Of a stretch of 64,000 bases of DNA, positions 26,905 through 35,704 are shown one piece after another. The notes under the pieces are model-generated. The model had not been told where the DNA came from, made no database searches, and saw only the letters and a list, made by a program, of their open reading frames with translations. Source of the DNA: MED-G105 sp039814575. Lineage in GTDB: Bacteria > Pseudomonadota > Alphaproteobacteria > Caulobacterales > Parvularculaceae. The translations under genes and the position numbers were made by a program. Location of the stretch: positions 8,452-72,451 of the forward strand of contig JBCCAY010000018.1 of the NCBI GenBank assembly GCA_039814575.1, read 5' to 3'. Each line of letters begins with the position of its first letter. Position 1 is the stretch's first letter.

Positions 26905-27600
26905 TTACGCATCATCCGTTGCTGGAACGGGGTCGACGACAAGCGCGCGCGCCGCGACGACGGCTTGCGTGCGTGTCTGCACTTCGAGTTTCTTAAAGAT
27001 TGCGGTGAGGTGCGCTTTCACGGTCGCTTCGCTGATTGATAGTTCGTAAGCGATTTGTTTGTTCAAAAGACCTTGGTGCACAAGCAAAAGAACTTTCAGC
27101 TGTGTCGGAGTGAGGCTGTTGAGCCGGTCCGCCAGCGCGCTTGCGTCGTCGTCGCCGGCTTCTTCATACCAGCGCGGCGCCCATTCATCGCCGTCCAGAA
27201 CGGCTTCGACCGCTTCGCGGATTTCGGCCATGTCGAGCGACTTTGGAATGAATGCGGCGGCGCCAAAGGCGAGGGCGCGGCGAATGACGTCTTGGCTTTC
27301 ATCGCCGGAGACGATGGCGATCGGCACGCTTGGCCAGTCCTGTCGGAAGCTAACAAGTCCCGCGAAGCCGTCGCTGTCGCCCATGTGCAAGTCGAGGCAT
27401 AATAAGCCGGGTGCGTCGTTTTCAATGGCGGAGCGGGCTTCTTTCAGGCTGGATGTTTCGATGATGGCCCGGCCGGGCGCGGCGGCGCTGACTGCTTGGC
27501 TGAGCGCCGCGCGGAAGAGAGGGTGGTCGTCGGCGATGACCACAGGCTTCGACACGGCGCCGCTCGCTCCGGCGGTCTTATTGGTTTCATCCGTAGGCAT
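26905..27600 (-). CDS. crbR: CrbR-type response regulator (REC-LuxR)
   Basis: A 231-residue NarL/FixJ-family regulator. The receiver domain (residues 18-135) has the acidic pair at ADDH, phosphoacceptor D70 in LLCLDLHM and the conserved Lys in FIPKS. A LuxR HTH follows at about 168-225 (LTPTQLKVLLLVHQGLLNKQIAYELSIS in part, TVKAHLTAIFKKL). In gammaproteobacteria CrbR is phosphorylated by CrbS and activates acs. Here it lies 59 bp upstream of, but on the same strand as, the 3' end of acs, and converges with crbS with 18 bp between stops. Confidence 0.9.
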   Translation of the reverse strand: MPTDETNKTAGASGAVSKPVVIADDHPLFRAALSQAVSAAAPGRAIIETSSLKEARSAIENDAPGLLCLDLHMGDSDGFAGLVSFRQDWPSVPIAIVSGDESQDVIRRALAFGAAAFIPKSLDMAEIREAVEAVLDGDEWAPRWYEEAGDDDASALADRLNSLTPTQLKVLLLVHQGLLNKQIAYELSISEATVKAHLTAIFKKLEVQTRTQAVVAARALVVDPVPATDDA

Positions 27601-27659
27601 GGTTGCGGTTTTCCGTCAGCAATGAAACGCCGCCGGCGAACCGGCGACGTGTCGCAACT

Positions 27660-29657
27660 TTAGCGGTTTAAGCGGCTATCGATCAATTCTTGAACGACGC
27701 CTGGGTCGGCGAGCGTCGAAATGTCGCCGAGGGAGTCATAGGCGTTCTCCGCGATTTTCCGAAGAATGCGCCGCATGATTTTGCCGGATCGGGTTTTCGG
27801 GAGGCCCGGCGCGATGTGCAGGAAGTCGGGCTTCGCGATCGGACCGATTTCCGTGCGGACCCATTTCGTTAGTTCCGCGGACAAGTCGTCGCTTGGCGTT
27901 TCGCCGTCCATGAGGATGACATAGCAATAAACGCCTTGGCCTTTGATGTCGTGGGGCACGCCGACGACGGCGGCTTCCGCGACGGCTTTATGGGCGACCA
28001 GTGCGCTTTCTATTTCCGCCGTGCCCATGCGGTGGCCGGAGACATTGAGGACGTCGTCGACACGGCCGGTGATCCAGAAATAGCCGTCATCGTCACGACG
28101 GGCGCCGTCGCCAGAAAAGTAATACCCCGGATATGTCGTGAAATAAGTGTCGATAAAGCGCTGATGGTCGCCATAGACCGTGCGCATTTGTCCGGGCCAA
28201 GAATCTCGGATGACGAGATTGCCGTCCGTCGCCCCGTCGAGAATGGCGCCTTCATTATCGACGAGGGCGGCGTCAATGCCGAAGAGCGGTTTCGTGGCGG
28301 ACCCTGGTTTCAAATCCGTCGCGCCGGGGAGGGGCGAGATGAGGATGCCGCCGGTCTCAGTTTGCCACCAGGTGTCGACGATGGGGCACCGCTCTTTGCC
28401 GACGGTGCGGTGATACCAAAGCCACGCTTCCGGATTGATCGGTTCACCGACGGAGCCGAGAAGACGCAGACTTGAAAGGTCTGCAGTGTTTACTGGGGCA
28501 TCGCCTTCGCGCATGAGTGAGCGAATGGCCGTCGGTGCTGTGTAGAAGATATTGACTGAGTGCTTCTCGCATACTTGCCAGAAGCGCGAGGCGTCCGGAT
28601 AGGTCGGCACGCCTTCGAACATCAGCGTCGTCGCGCCGTTCGCCAAGGGCCCGTAGACGATATAGGAGTGTCCGGTAACCCAGCCGACGTCGGCCGTACA
28701 CCAATATATCTCGCCGTCGTGGTAATCGAAAACAGCCTCATGGGTGAACGCCGCATAGGCGAGATAGCCGCCCGTCGTGTGTAAAACCCCTTTTGGTTTG
28801 CCTGTGGAGCCCGACGTATAGAGAATAAAAAGCGGGTCTTCGGCGTTCATGGGCTCCGGCGGACACTCAGGCGAAACCCAAGCGCGGGCCGTTTCCCAGG
28901 CGACGTCGCGGGCTTCATCACTCGGTAAGTCCGCGCCGGTGCGGGCGACGACGAGCACCGTGTTAACTGCTTGCGTATTGTGATCAGCGCTTGCGAGCGC
29001 TTTGTCGACATTGGCTTTTAAAGGCGTCGCCTTGCCGCCGCGCACGCCTTCGTCCGCTGTGACGACGGCGACAGCGCCGCAGTCTTCAATACGGCTTGCA
29101 AGGGCGTCCGGGGAAAAGCCGCCGAAGACGATGGAGTGAATGGCGCCGATGCGTGCGCACGCCAGCATGGCGTAGGCCGCTTCGGGGATCATTGGCATAT
29201 AAAGAATGACACGGTCGCCTTTCTTGACACCGCGTTCTTTCAGAACGTTCGCCATGCGACACACTTCTTCGTGCAGCATACGATAGGTGATCGCTTTATC
29301 TTCTTGCGGGTCGTCGCCTTCCCACAGGATCGCCGTCTGATCGCCGCGGGTTTCCAGGTGTCGGTCGATGCAGTTCACCGAGACGTTTAGAACGCCGTCT
29401 TCATACCAACGAATTCGGAAATCATCGACATTGTAAGAGACGTCTTTGACTTTGGAAAAAGGCGTTATCCAGTCGAGGCGGCGGCCGACATCGCCCCAAA
29501 AGCCTTCCGGGTCGGCGAGGCTGCGGGCGCGTGCGGCCTCATAGTCCGCGCGATCATACCGCGCTGCTGCGGCGGTTTCGGGCGCGACGGGGAACAGCGT
29601 TTCGCCGCTGTTTTTAGCGCTGTCTTCAGGCGTTTTTTGGGCGGTGGCGTTTGGCAT
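27660..29657 (-). CDS. acs: Acetyl-CoA synthetase
   Basis: AMP-forming enzyme (665 residues) that turns acetate, ATP and CoA into acetyl-CoA. It has the adenylation P-loop YTSGSTGKPKG, WWQTETGG (A5-type motif), YFSGDGARRDDDGYFWITGRVDDVLNVSGHR (landmarks GDGARRDDDGY, GRVDDVLNVSGHR), and the acetylation-sensitive catalytic Lys in RSGKIMRR (about K626). The ATG at 29657 follows AGGAAGGG and fits the E. coli length of 652; a frame extension to 29813 has no ribosome site. A CGAC-N4-GTCG palindrome at 29807-29823 lies 150 bp upstream. Genes before and after (porin, crbR, crbS, actP) form an acetate module. Confidence 0.96.
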   Translation of the reverse strand: MPNATAQKTPEDSAKNSGETLFPVAPETAAAARYDRADYEAARARSLADPEGFWGDVGRRLDWITPFSKVKDVSYNVDDFRIRWYEDGVLNVSVNCIDRHLETRGDQTAILWEGDDPQEDKAITYRMLHEEVCRMANVLKERGVKKGDRVILYMPMIPEAAYAMLACARIGAIHSIVFGGFSPDALASRIEDCGAVAVVTADEGVRGGKATPLKANVDKALASADHNTQAVNTVLVVARTGADLPSDEARDVAWETARAWVSPECPPEPMNAEDPLFILYTSGSTGKPKGVLHTTGGYLAYAAFTHEAVFDYHDGEIYWCTADVGWVTGHSYIVYGPLANGATTLMFEGVPTYPDASRFWQVCEKHSVNIFYTAPTAIRSLMREGDAPVNTADLSSLRLLGSVGEPINPEAWLWYHRTVGKERCPIVDTWWQTETGGILISPLPGATDLKPGSATKPLFGIDAALVDNEGAILDGATDGNLVIRDSWPGQMRTVYGDHQRFIDTYFTTYPGYYFSGDGARRDDDGYFWITGRVDDVLNVSGHRMGTAEIESALVAHKAVAEAAVVGVPHDIKGQGVYCYVILMDGETPSDDLSAELTKWVRTEIGPIAKPDFLHIAPGLPKTRSGKIMRRILRKIAENAYDSLGDISTLADPGVVQELIDSRLNR

Positions 29658-29806
29658 GGGGCGGTCCCTTCCTGCAGCGGCCGCGGGGCTTGCGAAGGGC
29701 TCGTCTTGCGCCCCGATGAGCGGCCCAATGCGCGGCGTCATGATCGGGAGCGTATCGCCTACTCCCACGCTCGCCAGCATCGCCGCACGCGCGCCATGCG
29801 TCCATT

Positions 29807-29823
29807 CGACCATGGTCGCATAG
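29807..29823. promoter_or_regulatory. Operator candidate shared with the actP promoter
   Basis: CGACCATGGTCGCATAG matches CGACCAAAGTCGCGTAG at 20541-20557 in 14 of 17 positions, with a palindromic CGAC-N4-GTCG core. It lies between acs (minus) and the porin (plus), so it could control both. The remaining 392-bp gap 29658-30049 also contains a CTTAG-N10-CTAAG inverted repeat at 29941-29960 and no gene. Confidence 0.5.
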
Positions 29824-30049
29824 ACCTATGGCCAATAGCGGGCGGGCGGAAATCTTGGCCAAATTTGAAGCGTAGGACCGCGTTCACAGGAAAGCCGATG
29901 GGAGCGGCTTTTTTACGAGCGGGGTCGGCGAACCGCCGGACTTAGAGAACGATTCCTAAGAACTGGCGGCGCGAATAGGCGAAACCCGGCGCTGGACAAA
30001 CGGCTATCCAATCGACGGGGACGCGAGGGAACGGGAGAACGCTCTAGCC

Positions 30050-31534
30050 ATGTTTTCGATCACCATACTGAAGGAAGACAATCGATCCTCGCGCGGTGCG
30101 CGGCGGGGAGCTTTGCTTCTAGGAACAATCATTGCGGGACTGACTGTTTCGCCTGCTTTCGCCGAGGAGTCGCTGGAGGCGCGCGTTGACGCCCTCGAAG
30201 GCAAGCTTGACCTCATCTTGCAGCACCTTGAAGGCGGCGCGCAGTTGACGCCGCAGCAAGCGGTGAGCGTTAAAGACGCCGCGGGCGTTGTGAAGGGGTA
30301 TGCTGAACATTCAAAAGCCCCCGCAACCGAGGGGCCGCGACCAATTCTTGTGGAGTTGGACACGCCCGGCGGCGTCAGCGCACAGTCTGACGCGATGGCG
30401 CAAATGACGCCTGGCGCGGCGCCGAAACCTGAGAAGGACGGCTTTAAGATTGGCGACGCGCAGGTCACGTTCGGCGGTTATGTGAAACTTGATGCGGCGC
30501 TTACCAACTTTTCCGGCGGCGAACTCGCGTCCAATAATATTGGCCGCGATTTCTATATTCCGGCGCTTGTGCCTGTTGGCGGCGAGGGCGACGGGGCGGA
30601 CTTTGACTTTAATCCGCGTGAGACCCGTTTCATCTTTGACGTGAAAACGAATCGCGGCGGCCATGACATTGGCGGCAAGATTGAATTCGACTTCCAGGTG
30701 ACGACCGAAGGCAATGAGCGCATTTCCAACAGCTTCGTGCCGCGCATGCGCCAAGCGTATTTCACCTTCGACAATTGGCTTTTGGGGCAAACCTGGTCGA
30801 CGTTCCAGGACGTTGCGGCGCTTCCGGATAATCTCGACTTTATCGGCCCGACGGAAGGCACGGTCTTCAACCGACAGCCGATGATCCGCTACACCAAAGG
30901 TCCTTGGCAAATAGCGCTGGAGCAGCCCGAAACGGAGATCACCACCGACACCGGCGGGCGCATATTGCCGGGCGACGATTTCGTTCCTGACGTGGTCGTT
31001 CGTCACAATAAGAAAGGCGACTGGGGCCATGTCACCGCCGCCGGCATCTTCCGTGTCCTGCATGTGGAAGATGAGACGATGCCCATGGGCCAAGAAGACG
31101 ACGCCTTTGGTTATGGCATCAGTCTTTCCGGCAAGCTGAAAGTGGCGCGGCGCGACGATATTCGTTTCATGGCGACCTATGGCGAGGGCATTGGCCGTTA
31201 TATCGGTCTCAATGTCGTCAATGACGCCGCCGTTGATACGAACGGTGAGTTGACCACGATCGAGACGCTCTCCGGCTTTTTGTCCTACCGGCATTTCTGG
31301 ACGGATAATTTGCGCTCCAATCTGACGGGCGGCTATTTCAAAGCGGATAATCCGATTGATCTCGTCGGCGACGGCGTCACGGATCAAGTTTATTCCGTAC
31401 ACGCGAATATCATTTATTCGCCGATCAAGAAGTTCGATGTGGGCTTTGAATATATCTATTCAAATCGTCAACTTGAGAGCGGCATTGACGGGGACATGAA
31501 CAAGTTCCAGTTCTCGACGAAGTACAGCTTCTAA
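30050..31534 (+). CDS. DcaP-like outer membrane porin
   Basis: A 494-residue porin of the DcaP family, known for trimers that pass small organic acids. A signal peptide ends near residue 37 (SPAFA-EE), followed by a coiled-coil segment (SLEARVDALEGKLDLILQHLEG), a linker rich in Pro and Ala, and the barrel starting at VTFGGYVKLDAAL. The family motifs GRDFYIP, FDFNPRETRFIFDVKT, LGQTWSTFQDVAALPD and TEGTVFNRQPMIRYT are all present. The protein ends in a terminal Phe (TKYSF) for barrel assembly. It is divergent from acs and followed by its own terminator. A role in acetate or dicarboxylate entry is inferred from location. Confidence 0.92.
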   Translation: MFSITILKEDNRSSRGARRGALLLGTIIAGLTVSPAFAEESLEARVDALEGKLDLILQHLEGGAQLTPQQAVSVKDAAGVVKGYAEHSKAPATEGPRPILVELDTPGGVSAQSDAMAQMTPGAAPKPEKDGFKIGDAQVTFGGYVKLDAALTNFSGGELASNNIGRDFYIPALVPVGGEGDGADFDFNPRETRFIFDVKTNRGGHDIGGKIEFDFQVTTEGNERISNSFVPRMRQAYFTFDNWLLGQTWSTFQDVAALPDNLDFIGPTEGTVFNRQPMIRYTKGPWQIALEQPETEITTDTGGRILPGDDFVPDVVVRHNKKGDWGHVTAAGIFRVLHVEDETMPMGQEDDAFGYGISLSGKLKVARRDDIRFMATYGEGIGRYIGLNVVNDAAVDTNGELTTIETLSGFLSYRHFWTDNLRSNLTGGYFKADNPIDLVGDGVTDQVYSVHANIIYSPIKKFDVGFEYIYSNRQLESGIDGDMNKFQFSTKYSF

Positions 31535-31565
31535 GCGGTCGCCGCGCGGAGCAGCAGCAATTAAG

Positions 31566-31599
31566 AGGCGTTCGCAAAATTGCAGCGGACGCCTTTTTC
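31566..31599 (+). terminator. Rho-independent terminator after the DcaP-like porin
   Basis: Stem AGGCGTTCGC / GCGGACGCCT (10 bp, one G-T wobble), 9-nt loop, then TTTTC. Confidence 0.85.
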
Positions 31600-31773
31600 T
31601 TTGAAAAACAGGCGTCCTTTGCCGATTGCTCTGCGTATCATGGAACGTGTACCACGCGCGCACGTTGATTGCGCTCGGTAATCAGTTTGCGGGCTTGCCC
31701 TTGGCCTACAGACCGCGTTACGAGCGCATTCGATAGTTTTTTGCGCAACCGCCTTGATAAGGAGAACGCCGCC

Positions 31774-32370
31774 ATGGCCTTGACGCTCCCTGACCTTCCC
31801 TACGCCCGCAACGCCCTCGCTCCGCATATTTCGGAAGAGACGTTGAATTTCCACTATGGCAAACACCATCAAGCCTATGTGGACAACACCAATAAAGCGA
31901 TCGCCGGCGGCCCGCTGGACTCCGCGTCTTTGGAAGACATCATCCACGAAGCCCATGGCAAAGACCAAGGCCTTTTCAATAATTCCGCGCAGATCTGGAA
32001 CCATACCTTCTATTGGAATTCCATCGGCCCGAACGGCGGCGGCGCGCCAACGGGCGCAGTCGCCGACGCCATTAAAGGCGCCTTCGGCAGCTATGACACG
32101 TTCAAAGATGAATTCGCCAAAGCAGGCGCAACGCAGTTCGGCTCCGGTTGGGCGTGGCTTGTCGTCAAAGACGGAAAGCTGGAAGTGCGCAAAACGGCGA
32201 ACGCCGATTTGCCGCTCACCGAAGCCGGTGTCACGCCGCTTCTCACCATGGATGTATGGGAACATGCCTATTACATCGACTACCAGAACAAGCGTCCGGC
32301 TTATATCTCCACGTTCCTAGACAGCCTCGTGAACTGGGACTTCGCCAACGCTAATCTCGCTAAGGCGTAA
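31774..32370 (+). CDS. sodB: Iron/manganese superoxide dismutase
   Basis: Cytoplasmic dismutase of 198 residues converting superoxide to hydrogen peroxide and oxygen. Metal ligands are H27 (NFHYGKHH), the His in WNHTFYWNS, and Asp and His in DVWEHAYYIDYQNKR. The motif FGSGWAWLVV precedes the last two ligands. SodB-type features (length, ALPYAxxALAP-like start LPDLPYARNALAP) suggest iron, though metal choice cannot be settled from sequence. AAGGAG lies 8 bp before the ATG at 31774; an upstream in-frame extension to 31669 lacks family similarity. It is a single-gene unit between two terminators. Confidence 0.95.
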   Translation: MALTLPDLPYARNALAPHISEETLNFHYGKHHQAYVDNTNKAIAGGPLDSASLEDIIHEAHGKDQGLFNNSAQIWNHTFYWNSIGPNGGGAPTGAVADAIKGAFGSYDTFKDEFAKAGATQFGSGWAWLVVKDGKLEVRKTANADLPLTEAGVTPLLTMDVWEHAYYIDYQNKRPAYISTFLDSLVNWDFANANLAKA

Positions 32371-32403
32371 GCGTTCCAGCGACAACTTTGCTGACACAAA
32401 ATC

Positions 32404-32436
32404 GCCGCCGACGCCGAAAGGCGCGGCGGCTTTTTT
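32404..32436 (+). terminator. Rho-independent terminator after sodB
   Basis: Stem GCCGCCG-A-CGCC / GGCG-CGGCGGC with GAAA loop, followed by six T. Confidence 0.93.
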
Positions 32437-32462
32437 GGGGCGCGAGATGGGCGTCGAAGGGC

Positions 32463-34298
32463 CTAAAGCAGCGCTGTCGCTGTCCAATAGGTAATTCCGG
32501 CCGCTGCATAAGCGAGCCCCATGAGATAAAAGAAGGCGAACGTCGTCCATTGCCAGGAATTCGTTTCACGGCGTACGGCGGCCAGCGTTGCGAAACATTG
32601 GGGCGCGAACACGTACCAGGCGATGAAGGCGAGGGCGGTCGGCAGGCTCCACGCGGATTGCAACACGGCGGCTAAGCCTTCTGTGTTCTCCTCGGGGTTT
32701 TGAACCGCGTAGACCGTGCCGAGCGCCGCGATCGAAACCTCGCGGGCGGCCATGCCGGGTATGAGGGCGATGGCGATTTCCAAATTGAAACCGATGGGTT
32801 TCAAGATCACTTCCAGGACGCCGCCAATGCGCCCGGCATAGGTTTCGTTGAGGGAACCGGCAGAGGTCGGATAGGCCACAAGGAACCAAAGGCCGATCGA
32901 TGTTGCAAGAATGATGGTTCCCGCACGGCGAATGAACGCCGACGCCCGCGTCGCGAGTCCGAGGAAGAAATCGCGCGGTTCTGGCAGCTTATAGGTCGGC
33001 AGTTCCATAATCAGCGGCTGCGGCGGCGCTTTGGCGATGGTGCGCTTCATCACATAGGCGACCGTCACAGCGCTGATGACGCCCACAATATAAAGTCCGA
33101 ACATCACCAAGCCTTGGAGATTGAAGGGACCGACGGCGTTTGGCGGCACGAACGCCGCGATCATCACAGTGTAGACCGGTAAACGTGCCGAACACGTCAT
33201 CAGGGGCGCGATCATAATAGTCGTTAGGCGATCGCGTTCGCTCTCAATCACGCGGGCCGCCATGATGCCGGGAATGGCGCAGGCGAAGCTCGACAACAGC
33301 GGAATGAACGCGCGGCCATTGAGGCCGACGCGGGTCATCAATTCGTCCATCATGAACGCCGCGCGCGCCATATAGCCGGACGCCTCCAGGATCAAAATGA
33401 ATGAGAACAAGATCAGAATCTGCGGCAGGAAAATTAAAACGCTGCCGACGCCGGCGATGACGCCGTCGGTGAGGAGGTCTCGCAACCAGATGTCGGGGAG
33501 AGCGCCGGCGACATAGTCGCCCGCCGCCGCGGCGCCGGCTTCAATCGCGTCCATCGCTGGCGCGGACCAGCTGAACACCGCCTGAAATATTAGAAACAAC
33601 AGCACCGCGAGCACCGCCGGACCGGCGAACGGGTTCAGCAAAACCTTGTCGATCTCGCGCGTGAGTTGGTTGAAGACGGGTTCTTCAACGATCACCGATC
33701 GCGCGATGGCGCGGGCTTCGCTTTGCAGCGTTTTCAAGTCTTTTGATGCGGCCTCTTCAACCTTAGTCGCGCTTGCCGCCCGTTCTGTGTCGAGCACGGC
33801 GTCCAAGCGATCGAGCAAAGCTTGCCGACCAGCGGCCCGAGTGGCGCGGGAGGCGACGACCGGCGCGCCGAGCTCTTTTTCGAGCTTCTCCACGTCGATG
33901 ACGAGACCATCGCGTTCGGCGAGGTCCATCATATTGAGGACGACGATCATCGGTTTGCCGAGCGCGCGGACTTGCAAAACGGAGTGTAGGTGGGTGCGGA
34001 TGTTCGCCGCGTCGATCATCACGACGAGATAGTCTGGCGCTTGTTTCGTCTCTGACTGTCCGGTGAGAACATTGACGGCGACCCGTTCATCCATAGAGCG
34101 CGGCGTCAGGCCGTAAATGCCGGGCAGGTCGATAAGCTCGAGCACGCGACCGCTCGGCGTTGGGAACCGACCCTCACGCATTTCCACGGTCGCGCCGGGA
34201 TAGTTCGCGATTTTTGCGCGACCGCCCGTGAGGCCGTTAAAGAGGGTGCTTTTACCGCAATTGGGCGCGCCGATGAGCGCAAGACGCAAAGTTGTCAT
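32463..34298 (-). CDS. feoB: Ferrous iron transporter FeoB
   Basis: Inner-membrane Fe(II) transporter with an N-terminal GTPase domain, 611 residues. G1 is GAPNCGKST (residues 10-18), followed by NYPGATVE (switch I), DLPGIYGL (G3) and NMMD (G4). The membrane part includes Gate-motif helices (LLSSFACAIPGIMAARV, GMAAREVSIAALGTVY). At 611 residues it is one of the shorter FeoB proteins and lacks a long C-terminal tail. It lies 36 bp after feoA, so the two form a unit. Fe(II) uptake suits the low-oxygen metabolism encoded nearby. Confidence 0.95.
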   Translation of the reverse strand: MTTLRLALIGAPNCGKSTLFNGLTGGRAKIANYPGATVEMREGRFPTPSGRVLELIDLPGIYGLTPRSMDERVAVNVLTGQSETKQAPDYLVVMIDAANIRTHLHSVLQVRALGKPMIVVLNMMDLAERDGLVIDVEKLEKELGAPVVASRATRAAGRQALLDRLDAVLDTERAASATKVEEAASKDLKTLQSEARAIARSVIVEEPVFNQLTREIDKVLLNPFAGPAVLAVLLFLIFQAVFSWSAPAMDAIEAGAAAAGDYVAGALPDIWLRDLLTDGVIAGVGSVLIFLPQILILFSFILILEASGYMARAAFMMDELMTRVGLNGRAFIPLLSSFACAIPGIMAARVIESERDRLTTIMIAPLMTCSARLPVYTVMIAAFVPPNAVGPFNLQGLVMFGLYIVGVISAVTVAYVMKRTIAKAPPQPLIMELPTYKLPEPRDFFLGLATRASAFIRRAGTIILATSIGLWFLVAYPTSAGSLNETYAGRIGGVLEVILKPIGFNLEIAIALIPGMAAREVSIAALGTVYAVQNPEENTEGLAAVLQSAWSLPTALAFIAWYVFAPQCFATLAAVRRETNSWQWTTFAFFYLMGLAYAAAGITYWTATALL

Positions 34299-34334
34299 AT
34301 CCGCTGGATTTCCAAGATAGGCGGGCTGTGTTGA

Positions 34335-34595
34335 CTACGCCGCCGGGCTTTCGGTGTCCAAAGTGTGGGGATCGGAAACGCCGATCGCCGCCGCTTCTTC
34401 CGGCCTTAAGGCGATGAGGGTTCGGTTCAGGCGAATGCAGAGCGGCCTGCCCGCGACCGGGCCGACCTCGATCATTTCAACAGTGTCGCCCTCTGCAAAT
34501 CCGACTTCGCGTAGTTTTGCGTTGAGCGCCGCGTCATCGCTGTCGATCGAAGCGACTTCGGCTTTGCGCCCTTTTTTAAGTTCGTTTAACCGCAA
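34335..34595 (-). CDS. feoA: FeoA ferrous transport accessory protein
   Basis: A small SH3-like cytoplasmic protein of 86 residues required for FeoB activity. It reads MRLNELKKGRKAEV, then AKLREVGFAEGDTVEMI and the C-terminal LNRTLIALRPEEAAAI, all family-typical. The start is a TTG at 34595 preceded by GGAGG at 7 bp; the upstream in-frame ATG at 34631 would place that ribosome site inside the gene. It is directly upstream of feoB. Confidence 0.88.
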   Translation of the reverse strand: MRLNELKKGRKAEVASIDSDDAALNAKLREVGFAEGDTVEMIEVGPVAGRPLCIRLNRTLIALRPEEAAAIGVSDPHTLDTESPAA

Positions 34596-34830
34596 GACGT
34601 CGCCTCCAGATCTGTGATTGGCTTGTCGCATTGTTAAGACTTGTTTGCAATCCGGAGCGGCGACGACTCGCTGTTTCGTGAGCCGTCGATGCTTCTGTGC
34701 GATAATCGCGCGGATGTCGGCCGTAGAAGGGGCGACGGCCCATTCGCAGCGTCCTGCGGCGATATTGAGCGTCGTTGTTTATTGAAGGGTCGGCTTAAAT
34801 CTTGGGGAATCAATTATAGCAGCTGATACT

Positions 34831-35586
34831 ATGAAAGAGCGCCCTCAGACCGGCCAAGCGCATCGCCCCAACCATCGCCCTGACCATCGCCCCGACCTTC
34901 GCGGCGCCGTAAGCGGTGATACCGGCGACGTGTGCAGCGACAATCTCGCCGCGCGGGTGCGCCATGATTTGCTGCAGCCCGTCGCCGCGATGAAGATGCT
35001 GACGGCCCGATTTCGAGACGATATGCCGGCGGAGGAACGCGTCGCCTTAGCGAACGCTTTTGCCGCGTCTATCGAGGACCTGGAAGGCGCAATAGACCAG
35101 ATCTCCACGCATCTTTTTTTGCGCCATGGCGTTTTAACGCCCGTTTTTGAGCCGACCAATCTGGATGCTTGGATCGTAAACGTCGCTGCTCCCCATAAGG
35201 AAAGGATGCACGCCGCAGGCTTGGCGCTGACGATCGACGCCGCCGCCGGGCGCCAGTCGATCGATGATCCGCTTTTGCGGATTATTCTGGAGGCGGCGTT
35301 AGATAACGCTTTTCAGTTTACGCCGTCTGGAACCATTGTTCTGCGGGCACGGGGGGTCGGAAATGGCTTTACCCTGACGGTTTCGGACAGCGGCGTCGGC
35401 CTGCCGGATGAGCCTATGGAGCGGCTTTGCGCGCCCTTTTATGTGCAAAACGCGGAGGCGGGGAGAGCGACGACGCGTCTTGGTTTAGGGCTCTCGAACG
35501 CCTCCGACGCCGCTGCGATCATTGGCGGAACAATAGACTTGAAAGCAGGCGATGACCGCGGCGCGGTCTTCACTTTTGCAAGCTAA
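34831..35586 (+). CDS. Soluble histidine kinase without sensor domain
   Basis: A 251-residue protein. The N-terminus carries a 12-bp repeat encoding HRPN/HRPD units (residues 11-22), followed by an H-box RHDLLQPVAAM with H45, a dimerisation helix pair and a HATPase_c domain with N-box (EAALDNAFQFTPSG), G1 (DSGVGLPDE) and G2 (TRLGLGLSNA). No membrane segment, PAS or GAF domain is present. The H-box resembles that of CrbS (SHDVLQPLNA), so it belongs to the same kinase subfamily. Likely partners are the convergent REC-LuxR gene (35705-36388) or the lone receiver beyond it. Signal input unknown. Confidence 0.85.
   Translation: MKERPQTGQAHRPNHRPDHRPDLRGAVSGDTGDVCSDNLAARVRHDLLQPVAAMKMLTARFRDDMPAEERVALANAFAASIEDLEGAIDQISTHLFLRHGVLTPVFEPTNLDAWIVNVAAPHKERMHAAGLALTIDAAAGRQSIDDPLLRIILEAALDNAFQFTPSGTIVLRARGVGNGFTLTVSDSGVGLPDEPMERLCAPFYVQNAEAGRATTRLGLGLSNASDAAAIIGGTIDLKAGDDRGAVFTFAS
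34861..34896 (+). repeat. 12-bp tandem repeat in kinase N-terminus
   Basis: Three units CATCGCCCCAAC, CATCGCCCTGAC and CATCGCCCCGAC, then a diverged CTTCGCGGC. It encodes the HRPN-HRPD-HRPD peptide repeat in frame. Confidence 0.75.
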
Positions 35587-35704
35587 CGCGAATTTCCACA
35601 GCCGCTCAAAAGCCGCTCAAACCTTGAAACTCTATCAGTTCGAACAGACGGCGCTCTTGCATCGTCTGCATCTAAGTTTGCTCTGTCATCGGATTGCTGA
35701 ACTG

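Noticed and set aside
27601..27659. CGCCGG-cgaa-CCGGCG hairpin between acs and crbR as a terminator
   Set aside because: The stem is only 6 bp and the following U-tract on the acs strand is poor; co-transcription of acs and crbR remains possible.
30311..31402. Long minus-strand frame opposite the DcaP-like porin
   Set aside because: It has no recognisable domain, and the plus strand encodes a full porin with signal peptide and family motifs. The antisense openness follows from codon bias.
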